A DNA stretch of 64,000 nucleotides from Pseudolysobacter antarcticus (lineage in GTDB: Bacteria > Pseudomonadota > Gammaproteobacteria > Xanthomonadales > Rhodanobacteraceae): contig NZ_CP035704.1 in assembly GCF_004168365.1 (NCBI RefSeq), positions 3,844,001-3,908,000 of the forward strand, in the 5' to 3' direction. The stretch's first letter is position 1. Each line of letters begins with the position of its first letter. The notes beneath the pieces were generated by a model. It worked only from the letters and a program-made list of their open reading frames with translations. It had not been told where the DNA came from and did not search any database. Shown one piece after another: positions 34,702-43,012 of this stretch. A program made the translations under genes and the position numbers.

Positions 34702-36072
34702 CTATTGTACGCGCCGACGCAAATAGTTCAGCAGGTCGATGCGTGTGATCAAGCCAAGGAATCGTTCGCCGTCGCTAACGATCGCGACGTGGCCGGCGTC
34801 GAATACCGGCAGCAATGATTCGATCGCCGATTTCACATCGAGCTTTTTCAACGTGCTGACCATCGCGGTGGACACCGGATCGCGGAACCGCGATTCGTCG
34901 CCATAAACATGCAACAGCAAATCCGACTCGTCGATGATGCCGACAATCTGGTCGCCATCCATCACTGGCAGCTGCGAAACGTCATACAGTTTCATGCGCT
35001 GGTACGCCGTGGTGAGCGGCTCGCCCGGGCCGACCACAACGGTGTCGCGCTGTGAGTAGGGGCGCAAAATCAGGTCGCGCAGATCGCCATACGTTTCGCG
35101 CTCGATAAAGCCGTTGTCGAGCATCCAGTAATCGTTATACATCTTCGACAGATATTTGTTGCCGGTGTCGCAGACGAACATCAGCACGCGTTTTGCTGTG
35201 GTCTGTTCGCGGCAATATTTCAGCGCGGCGGCGAGCAAGGTGCCGGACGACGATCCACCGAGAATACCTTCCTTCGCCAGAAGCTCGCGGCCGGCGAGAA
35301 AACTTTCCTTGTCGGTAATCGCGTAGGCTTTTTTGACGCGCGTGAAGTCGCTGATCGGCGGCAGGAAATCTTCGCCGATGCCTTCCACCATCCAGCTCGC
35401 AGACTTGGTCGACAACGTGCCTTCGTTGATGTATTGCGTAAGGATCGAACCGACCGGATCGGCGAGGATCATCTCGACATTCGGCGCGTGTTCGGCGAAA
35501 CAGCGCGACAGTCCGCTCATCGTGCCGCTCGATCCGCAACCGAACACGATCGCGTCGAGCTTGCCTTCCATCTGCGCCAGAATTTCCGGGCCGGTTACCT
35601 GCTCGTGCGCACGCGGATTATCGGGATTGCCGAACTGGTTGATGAAGTACGCGCCGGGCGTTTCGCGCGCAATGCGTTCGGCCAGATCCTGGTAATACTG
35701 CGGATGCCCCTTGGCAACATCCGAGCGCGTCAGCACAACTTCCGCGCCCATCGCCTTGAGGTTGAAAATTTTCTCGCGGCTCATCTTGTCCGGCACGACC
35801 AGAATCAGCTTGTAGCCCTTCTGCTGCGCGACCAGGGCGAGGCCGATGCCGGTATTGCCGGCGGTGCCTTCGACCAGCGTATCGCCCGGCTTGATCAAGC
35901 CTGCCGCTTCGGCGCCGCCGATCATCGACATGCCGATGCGATCCTTGATCGAGCCGCCCGGATTATTGTTTTCGAGCTTGAAGAACAGCTCGCACAATCC
36001 GGTGTCCAGCTGCTGGGCCTGCACGATCGGCGTGTTGCCGATCAGTTCGAGTACGCTTTGATGAATAGTCAT
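34702..36072 (-). CDS. Cystathionine beta-synthase with C-terminal CBS domain pair
   Basis: A 456-residue PLP enzyme that condenses serine (or O-acetylserine) with homocysteine to cystathionine. The cofactor Lys is K43 in NNPGGSIKDRIG. The Gly-rich phosphate loop is VEGTAGNTGIGLAL, and FGCGSSGTMSGL follows. Residues about 330-456 are two CBS motifs (PYSQRDTVVVG, VMDGDQIVGIIDESDLL and IVSDGERFLGLITRIDLLNYL), which in relatives bind adenosyl ligands for regulation. No N-terminal haem domain is present, as usual in bacteria. The ATG at 36072 fits the family start. It is first in the three-gene operon. Confidence 0.93.
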   Translation of the reverse strand: MTIHQSVLELIGNTPIVQAQQLDTGLCELFFKLENNNPGGSIKDRIGMSMIGGAEAAGLIKPGDTLVEGTAGNTGIGLALVAQQKGYKLILVVPDKMSREKIFNLKAMGAEVVLTRSDVAKGHPQYYQDLAERIARETPGAYFINQFGNPDNPRAHEQVTGPEILAQMEGKLDAIVFGCGSSGTMSGLSRCFAEHAPNVEMILADPVGSILTQYINEGTLSTKSASWMVEGIGEDFLPPISDFTRVKKAYAITDKESFLAGRELLAKEGILGGSSSGTLLAAALKYCREQTTAKRVLMFVCDTGNKYLSKMYNDYWMLDNGFIERETYGDLRDLILRPYSQRDTVVVGPGEPLTTAYQRMKLYDVSQLPVMDGDQIVGIIDESDLLLHVYGDESRFRDPVSTAMVSTLKKLDVKSAIESLLPVFDAGHVAIVSDGERFLGLITRIDLLNYLRRRVQ

Positions 36073-36320
36073 GCGAATTCCGGCGCGTGCCACACACCAG
36101 CGCTGCTCGCGATTGCGGCGGCGTGGCGGGTCTGGCGTTGAATAGTGTGCGGCATGATACCTGAGCACGGCGGCGCGTTGGCGCGCGCACACAAAACCGC
36201 CGATTGACAGGCACGGCGATGAGCACGGGCGATGGCGTCATTCGTCTGCTTCGCAAAACGCTTCTTTGCGCGATGAATATCCGCGAGCGGGCGTCGGTCA
36301 GCGCTAACAGATCGCGCAAG

Positions 36321-36539
36321 TCACAGCGGTCGGTACAACGCCCACAGATTCAATAAGCGCTGCTTGGTGATGAGCTTTTCTTTCTTCATGTTGTGCAGCG
36401 TCGTAGCGTCAATCGGCAGCACGCCGAGATCGGCGTCACGCGCCTTGTTATCCAGATCCTTATGGCGGTGATAAAGCGTGCGAAATTCGGTATTGCTCTT
36501 CATCAACGGTTCGATTTCGGTCTGTTGATCTTCAAACAT
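36321..36539 (-). CDS. YdcH/DUF465-family small protein
   Basis: A 72-residue charged helical protein matching the DUF465/YdcH pattern: MKSNTEFRTLYHRHKDLDNKA in the first half and LKKEKL-like NMKKEKLITKQRLL in the second. ATG 36539 has a good AGAGGG site seven bases upstream, so the longer in-frame start at 36569 is not used. Function of the family is unknown. It is a single gene on the minus strand, 248 bp upstream of the cystathionine beta-synthase start. Confidence 0.8.
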   Translation of the reverse strand: MFEDQQTEIEPLMKSNTEFRTLYHRHKDLDNKARDADLGVLPIDATTLHNMKKEKLITKQRLLNLWALYRPL

Positions 36540-36900
36540 TGCTGAACCCTCTGTGATAAATATTGCCAAACGTCAGGCACGCGCAAACACTGCGCTAGTC
36601 GCACGCGCAGCACTTGGCATCTAGTTGTTTTCGAGCGACCGGAATCGCGGCGAATTATGCTTTCGATCCGCACCTTGCTCAGCCATTGCGGCGAGTGGTT
36701 TTCTTGCAGTTTCGCTGGTTCGGTCATGGACTCGTTTCGGATCGCGGGAAGCAGGATCAAGCCCGCGCCACGATGAACCTACTCCGTTGTCCGCGCGCTC
36801 GCAAGCGCTTACCGTCGAACAACAATATTTTTACAAAACAGTCGCTTGGACGCAGCTTTAGCGCCGAATAAAACCGTTATTGTCATCCAGCAGTGAATTG
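36540..36900. other. Intergenic region, nothing identified
   Basis: This 361-bp stretch lies between the start of the DUF465 gene and the end of the disrupted membrane-protein gene. Short open frames exist on both strands, but none has a ribosome-binding site, a family motif or a plausible composition. The promoter of the DUF465 gene must lie in its left part. I see no hairpin-plus-T-run terminator or known regulatory motif. Confidence 0.6.
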
Positions 36901-37124
36901 TTAGGCACCACGACGCGCATGGCGAAGTGCGTGGACGGAATGAATTGCGAAGCTCGTTGCCGCCAATAGTGCAATGCTAGCCGGAACACCCACTAGCCAT
37001 AGTGACAAGCCTGGACGCGATCCCTCTAGGAACCGAGCCAAAACGGTGCCAAGTGCTGGGATGAAGAGAAGCCCTGGAAATAGAGCCACGCCCGAAGCTC
37101 GCCCACCCGAACGGTGCGCCTTTA

Positions 37125-37141
37125 GAACCTGTTCAAAGTCT
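37125..37141 (+). repeat. IS terminal inverted repeat, left end
   Basis: GAACCTGTTCAAAGTCT. It pairs with the right-end repeat, with one difference at position 3 (A versus G). It is preceded by the target duplication TTA. Confidence 0.93.
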
Positions 37142-37922
37142 TTTGAGCAGTAGCGTGAGGAAGGCAAGGTGAATGAACTGGAGGCTGGTATTGAGCTTGC
37201 GCTCGCAGTTCTTCCAGAGTCGTCGGCATTTCTCCAACCAGGCGAAGGAGCGCTCGACCACCCACCGCTTCGGGATAACGGCGAAGGTATGCAATTCATT
37301 GCGTTGGGCGATCTGCACGGTGGCACCGATGGCGCCTTGGACCGCTTCGGCAAAGGGCTGGCCGACGTAGCCGCCATCCGCTAGGACACTTTGTACCCGA
37401 TGTAGGTTTGCCTGACATCGATCCATCGCCTGCAAGGCGCCCTTGCGATCGGTGACTTCCGCTGTAGTCACCGCAATAGCGTGAGGCAGTCCCTGCGTAT
37501 CCACGGCAATATGCCGCTTGATCCCCGAGACCTTCTTGCCGGCATCGTAGCCCTTATGCGTCGCCGTGTCGGTGTTCTTTACGCTTTGTGCATCAACGAT
37601 CAAGAAGCTCGTCATGGCGTTGCGCCCCTGCTTGATACGCACCGCGCCCACCTGATTTTTTTAACGCCCGCTCCAGCAGGCTGATGCCGTTCTCGTCAGG
37701 CTCGCTCCAGATCGAAAAGTACGAATGCACCGTTCGCCATTTCGGAAACTCCGTGGGCAGCATGCGCCACTGGCAGCCGCTTTTGAGGAGGTAGCGGACC
37801 GCGCAAAATACCTCGTACAGATCCACCCGACGCGGGCTGGTCTTCTTGCGTGCGCTTTCCAGCAAAGGATGAATTTGCTCAAACTGGGCGCGACTGATGT
37901 CACTCGGATAGGTTGATCTCAT
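37133..37922 (-). CDS. IS5-family transposase in two frames (frameshift at A7)
   Basis: The first frame (37922-37593) encodes the N-terminal domain with ISRAQFEQIHPLLESARKK and LLKSGCQWRMLPTEFPKW. The second frame (to 37133) encodes the catalytic part: first Asp in FLIVDAQSVKNTD, second in LADGGYVGQPF, and Glu in RWVVERSFAWLEKCRR, so the DDE triad is intact. The frames meet at a run of seven A on the coding strand (37662-37656), directly followed by TCAGG. Continuing into the second frame needs a +1 shift or equivalent slippage. This is a typical programmed arrangement in the group rather than decay, and the joined protein is about 260 residues. Confidence 0.9.
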
Positions 37923-37956
37923 TCCGCCAGTATCAGCACGCCGGTCTCATAGATTG

Positions 37957-37973
37957 AGACTTTGAACAGGCTC
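37957..37973 (-). repeat. IS terminal inverted repeat, right end
   Basis: On the minus strand it reads GAGCCTGTTCAAAGTCT. It is followed on the plus strand by the second TTA target duplication. It lies upstream of the transposase start. Confidence 0.93.
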
Positions 37974-38086
37974 TTAGGGCATTACTATGTGCTGCCGCGA
38001 TGTCGACCATTAGCGAGGTCGTTGCAAGCAAGATGGCTAAATAGATGTAGAGCATTTCAAGACTAAATTGGGGCCTATCGCACTTT

Positions 38087-39040
38087 TCAGCCACCGTTAT
38101 TTTCAGCAATGACCAATACGCGCCGATTCTGCGCGCGATGCTCATCGCTATCGTTTGCCACCAGCGGTTGTTCAGCACCCATGCCGGATACGCTCATGCG
38201 CGAGGCCGCGACACCCGCGCCGACTAGCGCATCGCGCACCGATTCGGCGCGTTTTTGCGCGACGGAAGCTGCGGTCTTGTTGTCGACATAGCCTTCAATG
38301 CGAATCGACTTGCCGGCATTCTGGTTAGCGAATTGCACCAGTTTCTGCAGATGCTTTTTCGCATCGGGTTTGAGTCCGCCGCCGCTGAACGCGAGATCGT
38401 CCAGCCGCACTTGCGGGCCACGCGGCCCTTGCGTGATCAACAGATTGTCCAGACGCGAGCGCATCAAAGCCAGCTCAAGCTCGGCTTCCTTGCGTCCTGC
38501 GCTGGATTCAGTGTCCTTGGCTTTGGCGACTCGTTTCGCCTGATCGACCTCAAGCCGCGATGCTTCAGCCTCTTGCGCACTTACTTCGGCTTCGGCACGC
38601 AAGCGGTCTGCTTCTTCAGCCTGAGCCAGCCCGATGATGCGTTGTTTTTCAGCATCCATTCGTGCCGTGGCAGCCTCGCGCTGGCTGGCCTGCAACATGA
38701 TTTTGTCGTGCTCGCGTTCGAGCTGGGTGAGCTTGGTCTGCTCGGCTTCGGTCTGCGCGGCCACGCTCGCGATATCGATGCGTCGTTCGGCGATGTAGAT
38801 CAGGTGAGTGCGAGTTTTTGCATCGCCGCCGAGCAGCAAGGCATCCACCGCTTGGCGTGCCAGAGTCTGCTCGGCCGTGGCAAATGAGCCGAGGCTTGGA
38901 TCGTTATGCAATTCGTCCAGGCTGGCGCGCAGCCGCTGGTAATCCAAGTCGGTCTTGGCGGCAAACGCCATCGAGCCGAAGCCCAGATTAAGGCTCAGCA
39001 GACTCAAACAGGCAAGGTGACGTGCGTTGAATGTTTTCAT
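38087..39040 (-). CDS. OmpA-family protein with coiled-coil N-terminal region
   Basis: A 317-residue envelope protein. The signal peptide ends near SMAFAAK. A DUF4398-like helical segment (LDYQRLRASLDELHNDPSL, then AEQTLARQAVDALL) leads into a long Glu/Ala-rich coiled coil (about residues 95-200). The C-terminal OmpA-like peptidoglycan-binding domain has IRIEGYVDNKTAASVAQKR, VSGMGAEQPLVAND and RAQNRRVLVI. Such proteins tie the outer membrane to the cell wall. The start overlaps the stop of the upstream DUF4398 lipoprotein gene (ATGA). Confidence 0.9.
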   Translation of the reverse strand: MKTFNARHLACLSLLSLNLGFGSMAFAAKTDLDYQRLRASLDELHNDPSLGSFATAEQTLARQAVDALLLGGDAKTRTHLIYIAERRIDIASVAAQTEAEQTKLTQLEREHDKIMLQASQREAATARMDAEKQRIIGLAQAEEADRLRAEAEVSAQEAEASRLEVDQAKRVAKAKDTESSAGRKEAELELALMRSRLDNLLITQGPRGPQVRLDDLAFSGGGLKPDAKKHLQKLVQFANQNAGKSIRIEGYVDNKTAASVAQKRAESVRDALVGAGVAASRMSVSGMGAEQPLVANDSDEHRAQNRRVLVIAENNGG

Positions 39041-39438
39041 TGTTGCGGCGCCTCCTCGGTGGTGGTCGGCGCCAGTAGATCCTCGCGCAAATGGGTGTTT
39101 TCGCGACTGCGCGCTTCGACCTGTTCGCGTACCTTCGCCAATCGCACCTTGGTTCGCGCGAGATCGCTGGTGACGCTGGATTCTTCCGCAACCCGTTGAG
39201 CGGCAATAAAATCATGCTTGTCCATCGCGATTCGCGCTTGATTCAGACGCTCCTCGGCGAAGCGTATTTCCAGCGGCGCATAGGTCCCGGCACCGGCGGC
39301 GCGCGCTGACTGCAACGAGCGCGCGGCGTTGTCCATATCGGTAATCGGCGGTTTGGTCTGCTCGCATGCGACCAAAGTCAGCAGCAGAAATGTGCAGCAA
39401 GGGTAGAGTATTTTTTTCACAGGTGGCATATGCTTCAT
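39037..39438 (-). CDS. DUF4398-type lipoprotein
   Basis: A 133-residue lipoprotein. The signal is basic and hydrophobic with a lipobox LTLVA-C before EQTKPP. The mature part is helical: DMDNAARSLQSARAAGAGTY, APLEIRFAEERLNQARIAMD, then a charged coiled-coil tail. This is the usual DUF4398 pattern, and such genes commonly precede OmpA-type partners as here. ATG 39438 is taken as the start; ATG 39429 is equally possible, and a longer frame to 39564 lacks a signal-like N-terminus. It is divergent from pilU, 137 bp away. Confidence 0.82.
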   Translation of the reverse strand: MKHMPPVKKILYPCCTFLLLTLVACEQTKPPITDMDNAARSLQSARAAGAGTYAPLEIRFAEERLNQARIAMDKHDFIAAQRVAEESSVTSDLARTKVRLAKVREQVEARSRENTHLREDLLAPTTTEEAPQQ

Positions 39439-39575
39439 GGCGTCGGCACAGGGGGTGCCAACATGACGGTATTGTCCGAACCTGCGGCGGCCTTGGCAAT
39501 GGCGCATTGGCGTAAAGATATTTCCGGTCTCATGAGGTACTCCCGATCCTGCCGTCGTCTGCAACGGTGAGAATG

Positions 39576-40679
39576 ATGGATATTGGTTATTTCCTCAAGT
39601 TAATGGCCGACAAGGGCGCATCCGATCTGTTTCTGACCACCGGCGCGCCGGTTGGCATGAAGGTCGAGGGCAAACATTTCCCGCTCGGCAATACCGGCCT
39701 GCCGAATGGCATGGTCAAGAAAATCGCCTACGCGTTGATGGATGAAGGCCAGGTACCGATCTTCGAGCGCGAGCTGGAATTGAACCTCGCGATTGCGCTG
39801 AAAGACATCGGCCGCTTCCGCGTCAACGTGTTCAAGCAGCGCGGTGAAGTCGGCATGGTGATCCGCGCGATCAAGAGCGACGTGCCAACCGTCGATGCGC
39901 TGCGTCTGCCGGCGCTGTTCAAGAAATTGATCCTCGAACCGCGCGGCCTGATCCTCGTCGTCGGCGCCACCGGCTCGGGTAAATCCACCACGCTCGCGGC
40001 GATGCTTGATCATCGCAACGAAAATGTCGCCGGTCACATCCTCACGATCGAGGATCCGATCGAGTACCTGCATCGCCACAAAAAATCCATCGTCAATCAG
40101 CGCGAAGTGGGTTTCGATACGCACAGCTATCACACCGCCCTGAAGAACGCGATGCGCGAGGCGCCGGACGTGATCATGATCGGCGAAATCCGCGATACCG
40201 AAACCATGGAAGCGGCGATTTCGTTTTCCGAAACCGGTCACTTGTGTCTGGCGACATTGCACTCGAACAACGCCGACCAAACGCTGGATCGCATTCTCAA
40301 CTTCTTCCCGGAATCGGCCCATCGCAACGTGCTCATGAACCTGTCGCTGAACCTGCGCGCTGTGTTGTCGCAACGTCTGGTAACGGGTCTGGATGGACGT
40401 CGCATACCGGCGGCGGAAGTGCTGCTGAATTCGCCGCTGATCCGCGACATGATTCGCCGCGGCCAGGTGCATGAGATCAAGGATGCAATGGATCGCAGTT
40501 TGTCCGAAGGCATGCAGACCTTCGATCAGGCCTTGTACACGCTGTACAAGACCGGACGCATCAGCCACGACGAGGCGCTCAACCACGCCGACTCGCGCGA
40601 CGGTCTGGCATTGAAAATCCGCCTCGCCGCCGACAGCGGTTCAACCGTGCAGGATCCGTACGACGTCACCAGCTACTGA
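39576..40679 (+). CDS. pilU: Type IV pilus retraction ATPase PilU
   Basis: A 367-residue secretion/retraction ATPase that assists PilT in pulling back type IV pili. It shows the PilU-like start MDIGYFLKLMADKGASDLFL, Walker A GATGSGKS (130-137), the Asp box (ILTIEDPIEYLHR), Walker B (APDVIMIGEIRD) and the His box (GHLCLATLHSNN). The tail DPYDVTSY is typical of PilU rather than PilT. ATG 39573 or GTG 39567 are alternative starts. No pilT is next to it, although the two are often adjacent in related bacteria. Confidence 0.93.
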   Translation: MDIGYFLKLMADKGASDLFLTTGAPVGMKVEGKHFPLGNTGLPNGMVKKIAYALMDEGQVPIFERELELNLAIALKDIGRFRVNVFKQRGEVGMVIRAIKSDVPTVDALRLPALFKKLILEPRGLILVVGATGSGKSTTLAAMLDHRNENVAGHILTIEDPIEYLHRHKKSIVNQREVGFDTHSYHTALKNAMREAPDVIMIGEIRDTETMEAAISFSETGHLCLATLHSNNADQTLDRILNFFPESAHRNVLMNLSLNLRAVLSQRLVTGLDGRRIPAAEVLLNSPLIRDMIRRGQVHEIKDAMDRSLSEGMQTFDQALYTLYKTGRISHDEALNHADSRDGLALKIRLAADSGSTVQDPYDVTSY

Positions 40680-40687
40680 TCACAAAC

Positions 40688-40716
40688 CGGCGCGCAGCTC
40701 GCACTGCTGCGCGCCG
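40688..40716. terminator. Stem-loop between convergent pilU and maiA
   Basis: CGGCGCGCAG (40688-40697) pairs perfectly with CTGCGCGCCG (40707-40716) around a nine-base loop. It lies 9 bp after the pilU stop. Only a weak T-rich stretch (TCGTATTTCG) follows, so terminator function is probable but not certain. Confidence 0.5.
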
Positions 40717-40731
40717 TCGTATTTCGCCGAA

Positions 40732-41394
40732 TCAGGGTTTCGGCGCATCCGGCTGGTTTTCCGGCTTCGCGCGTTCGAACGCGGGCAGCACGAGACAATT
40801 CGCGTAAATCTTCTGCAACTGCGGGAACGGCGTCATATCGACCGAAAACCGTTGTGCGTTGTAGATTTGCGGGATCAGAAACGCATCGGCCAGGCCCGGC
40901 ATATCGCCGTGACAATACGCGCCGACGACATCATCGTCGCTGAGCAAAGCCTCAATCGCCGAAAGACCTTTGCTCAGCCAGTGCTGCACCCAGCGATCAC
41001 GTCCGGCCGGTTCAACACCGAGATCGCGATCCAGATATTGCAACACGCGCAGATTGTTGAGCGGATGGATATCGCAGGCAATCGCCAACGCGATGGCACG
41101 CACATGCGCACGGTCGCGCGGATCGACCGGCAGCAGGCGCGGTCCGGCAAAACTTTCTTCGAGATATTCGATGATCGCGAGCGACTGGCGGATCACACGC
41201 TGGCCGTCCTGCAATACCGGAATCAGCTCCTGCGGATTCAGCGCACGGAATTCTGGTTTGTGCTGTTCGCCGCCGTTCTCGATCAGATGCACCGGCAAGT
41301 TGCGGTATTCGAGACCTTTGAGATTCAACGCGATGCGCACACGATAAACCGCGCTCGAACGCCAATAACCGAAAAGAGTGAGTCCGGATTTCAT
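40732..41394 (-). CDS. maiA: Maleylacetoacetate isomerase (zeta-class GST)
   Basis: Converts maleylacetoacetate to fumarylacetoacetate with glutathione, the fourth step of homogentisate catabolism. The 220-residue protein has the zeta-GST signature SSAVYRVRIALNLKGLEY (the usual SSCSWRVRIAL with Ala-Val for Cys-Trp), then NPQELIPVL, QSLAIIEYLEE and the C-terminal DMPGLADAFLIPQIYNAQRF. It is the last gene of the hppD-hmgA-lipoprotein-fahA-maiA operon. Confidence 0.93.
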   Translation of the reverse strand: MKSGLTLFGYWRSSAVYRVRIALNLKGLEYRNLPVHLIENGGEQHKPEFRALNPQELIPVLQDGQRVIRQSLAIIEYLEESFAGPRLLPVDPRDRAHVRAIALAIACDIHPLNNLRVLQYLDRDLGVEPAGRDRWVQHWLSKGLSAIEALLSDDDVVGAYCHGDMPGLADAFLIPQIYNAQRFSVDMTPFPQLQKIYANCLVLPAFERAKPENQPDAPKP

Positions 41395-41451
41395 CGTTGT
41401 GCGCCTGAGTGTGGGTCGGGGCAGTGAAGGTTGTCTCGCACGCCGCCGCAG

Positions 41452-42468
41452 TTATTTCGCGGGATTATATTGCGTGACGCACTGTTCGATCGCACCGAAA
41501 ATACTTGCACCATCACGGTCCAGCATTTCGATACGCACGCAGTCGCCGAATTTCAGAAACGGCGTGGTCGGCTTGCCGCCGTCGAGCACTTCGAGCGTGC
41601 GTTTTTCGGCGAGGCACGATGCGCCGAGACTCGTATCCTGATTCGCAATCGTGCCGGAACCGACGATCGTACCCGCACCGAGCGGACGCGTTTTCGCCAC
41701 ATGCGCGACCAGTTCGGCAAAACTGAATTGCATGTCATTGCCAGCTTCCGGCGCGCCGAACCAGACACCATTGATGTGACTCAGCAACGGCAAATGCACC
41801 TTGCTGTCGAGCCATGCCGCGCCGAGTTCATCGGGCGTCACAAACACCGGTGACAATGCCGAGCGCGGCTTGGACTGCACAAAACCGAAGCCTTTCGCGA
41901 GTTCGTTCGGAATCAAATTGCGCAGCGATACATCGTTGAGCAAACCGATCAGCTGAATGTGAGACGCGGCTTGCTCTGGCGTGACCGCCATCGGCACGTC
42001 GTCGGTGATAACCAGCACTTCGGCTTCGAGGTCGATACCGTAGTCTTCACTGGTCACCAGCACCGGATCGTGCGGTCCGAGAAACCCTGCACTGGTCGCC
42101 TGATACATCAGCGGATCGACGTAGAAACTCGCCGGCACTTCGGCGTTACGCGCACGCCGCACGCGTTCGACATGCGGCAGATACGCGCTGCCGTCGACGA
42201 ACTCGTAAGCGCGCGGCAGCGGCGCGGCGAGTGCCGCGATATCCAGATCGAAAGGTTTTTCGCCGGCATTAAAATGTTGCGGCCAATCACCCTCGGCGTT
42301 CAGCACTTCGGACAATGCATTCAGTCGCGGCGCGGTGTCGTCCCAGTTTTCCAGCGCGGCCTGCAGCGTTGTCGCGATATCGCTCGCGCGCACGGCGCGT
42401 GTGAGATCGCGACTGACCACGATCAGCGTGCCGTCGCGGCCACCTTGTTTGAGTGAAGCGAGTTTCAT
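41452..42468 (-). CDS. fahA: Fumarylacetoacetate hydrolase family protein
   Basis: Cleaves fumarylacetoacetate to fumarate and acetoacetate, the last step of tyrosine breakdown. The 338-residue two-domain protein shows the metal site DYGIDLEAEVLVITDDV and LRNLIPNELAKGFGFVQSKP. The C-terminal part has GSGTIANQD and CLAEKRTLEVLDGG. It is longer than the single-domain FAA-hydrolase relatives, which supports the true fumarylacetoacetase role together with its neighbours. It is 58 bp upstream of maiA and 32 bp downstream of the lipoprotein gene. Confidence 0.9.
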   Translation of the reverse strand: MKLASLKQGGRDGTLIVVSRDLTRAVRASDIATTLQAALENWDDTAPRLNALSEVLNAEGDWPQHFNAGEKPFDLDIAALAAPLPRAYEFVDGSAYLPHVERVRRARNAEVPASFYVDPLMYQATSAGFLGPHDPVLVTSEDYGIDLEAEVLVITDDVPMAVTPEQAASHIQLIGLLNDVSLRNLIPNELAKGFGFVQSKPRSALSPVFVTPDELGAAWLDSKVHLPLLSHINGVWFGAPEAGNDMQFSFAELVAHVAKTRPLGAGTIVGSGTIANQDTSLGASCLAEKRTLEVLDGGKPTTPFLKFGDCVRIEMLDRDGASIFGAIEQCVTQYNPAK

Positions 42469-42499
42469 TGTGTGTTTTCCTGAAAAATATCGCGCAAGC

Positions 42500-43012
42500 T
42501 CAAAACTCGGGCTTCACGCAAATGTGGGCCGGCAGTGCCGTGGGATCATCCGGTATCACATCAAGTTGCTCGCAACGACGACGACGCAGCACAAATGTGC
42601 ACTTGCCATATCCGCCACATGGACTGCTGTCGTAGCGATAAAGATAAAACGTGCCGTCGACCGAACTGCTCGTTCCCCAGCCTATGTAGGAGTCGACATC
42701 CATGCTTGCCGCGGAACAAAACATGGGCCTACCGGCGGCGTGCTCGGTCAGCAAGAGACGTCGCGCCGACTGATGCTCGGGTAGTAACGGCCAGCAATTG
42801 CGCGCGCCCTCGCCTGCTGCATCGCGCGTGGCGTAAAACAGCGGCGAATGGTGCGGCTCGGAATCGAGTTCAGCCTGAGCCACTACGACATTTTCCCAAT
42901 GCGCATCGTGATACCAGTTTTCGCCTTGTTCAGTCAGCATCGGAGCGCCCGCACAACCAGCGACCACTATCATCACGCCTGCCAGAAATGTGTTTCGCAC
43001 GGTACGCATCAT
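42500..43012 (-). CDS. Unknown lipoprotein inside the homogentisate operon
   Basis: A 170-residue protein with a lipoprotein signal [20 protein letters not shown]. The mature part is rich in Cys (six or more, e.g. [39 protein letters not shown]), suggesting disulfides in the periplasm. A central segment reads [18 protein letters not shown]. The ATG overlaps the hmgA stop, so it is translationally coupled to the pathway. I do not recognise the family, and no enzyme motif is visible. Confidence 0.75.
   Translation of the reverse strand: MMRTVRNTFLAGVMIVVAGCAGAPMLTEQGENWYHDAHWENVVVAQAELDSEPHHSPLFYATRDAAGEGARNCWPLLPEHQSARRLLLTEHAAGRPMFCSAASMDVDSYIGWGTSSSVDGTFYLYRYDSSPCGGYGKCTFVLRRRRCEQLDVIPDDPTALPAHICVKPEF

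Larger units (their letters stand above)
37125..37973 (-). mobile_element. IS5-family insertion sequence (IS427-like group), 849 bp
   Basis: Complete element with imperfect 17-bp terminal inverted repeats (GAACCTGTTCAAAGTCT at 37125-37141 and the complement of GAGCCTGTTCAAAGTCT at 37957-37973), one mismatch apart. It is flanked by a 3-bp TTA duplication (37122-37124 and 37974-37976), which fits the TNA target preference of this group. It holds one transposase split over two frames on the minus strand. The clean ends and duplication suggest a recent insertion. The element interrupts a small membrane-protein gene. Confidence 0.95.
36901..38055 (-). pseudogene. Small three-helix membrane protein gene split by an IS element
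   Basis: The 5' part (38055 down to 37977) encodes MLYIYLAILLATTSLMVDIA and AAHSNA. The 3' part (37124 down to 36901) encodes KAHRSGGRASGVALFPGLLF up to HALRHARRGA. Removing 37125-37973 and one TTA duplication joins them in frame through a Leu codon, giving an intact 100-residue protein with about three hydrophobic helices. The gene is the last in an operon with the OmpA-type and DUF4398 genes, 31 bp after the former. I do not recognise the family. As it stands the gene is broken and would yield only a 5' fragment. Confidence 0.85.

Noticed and set aside
36503-36871. Short open frames of 78-85 codons between the DUF465 gene and the IS region
   Set aside because: They conflict with each other and with the DUF465 start, and their products are Arg/Gln/Ser-rich with no motif.
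37133-37922. Transposase as a decayed pseudogene because of its frame change
   Set aside because: The DDE residues, both frames and the terminal repeats are intact and the change falls on an A7 run, which is typical of programmed frameshifting in this IS group.
12181-40679. Pilin arabinosylation linking the DprE-like genes to pilU
   Set aside because: The idea fits the Pseudomonas TfpW precedent, but no pilin gene or recognisable TfpW is present and pilU is 24 kb away, so the link is unsupported.
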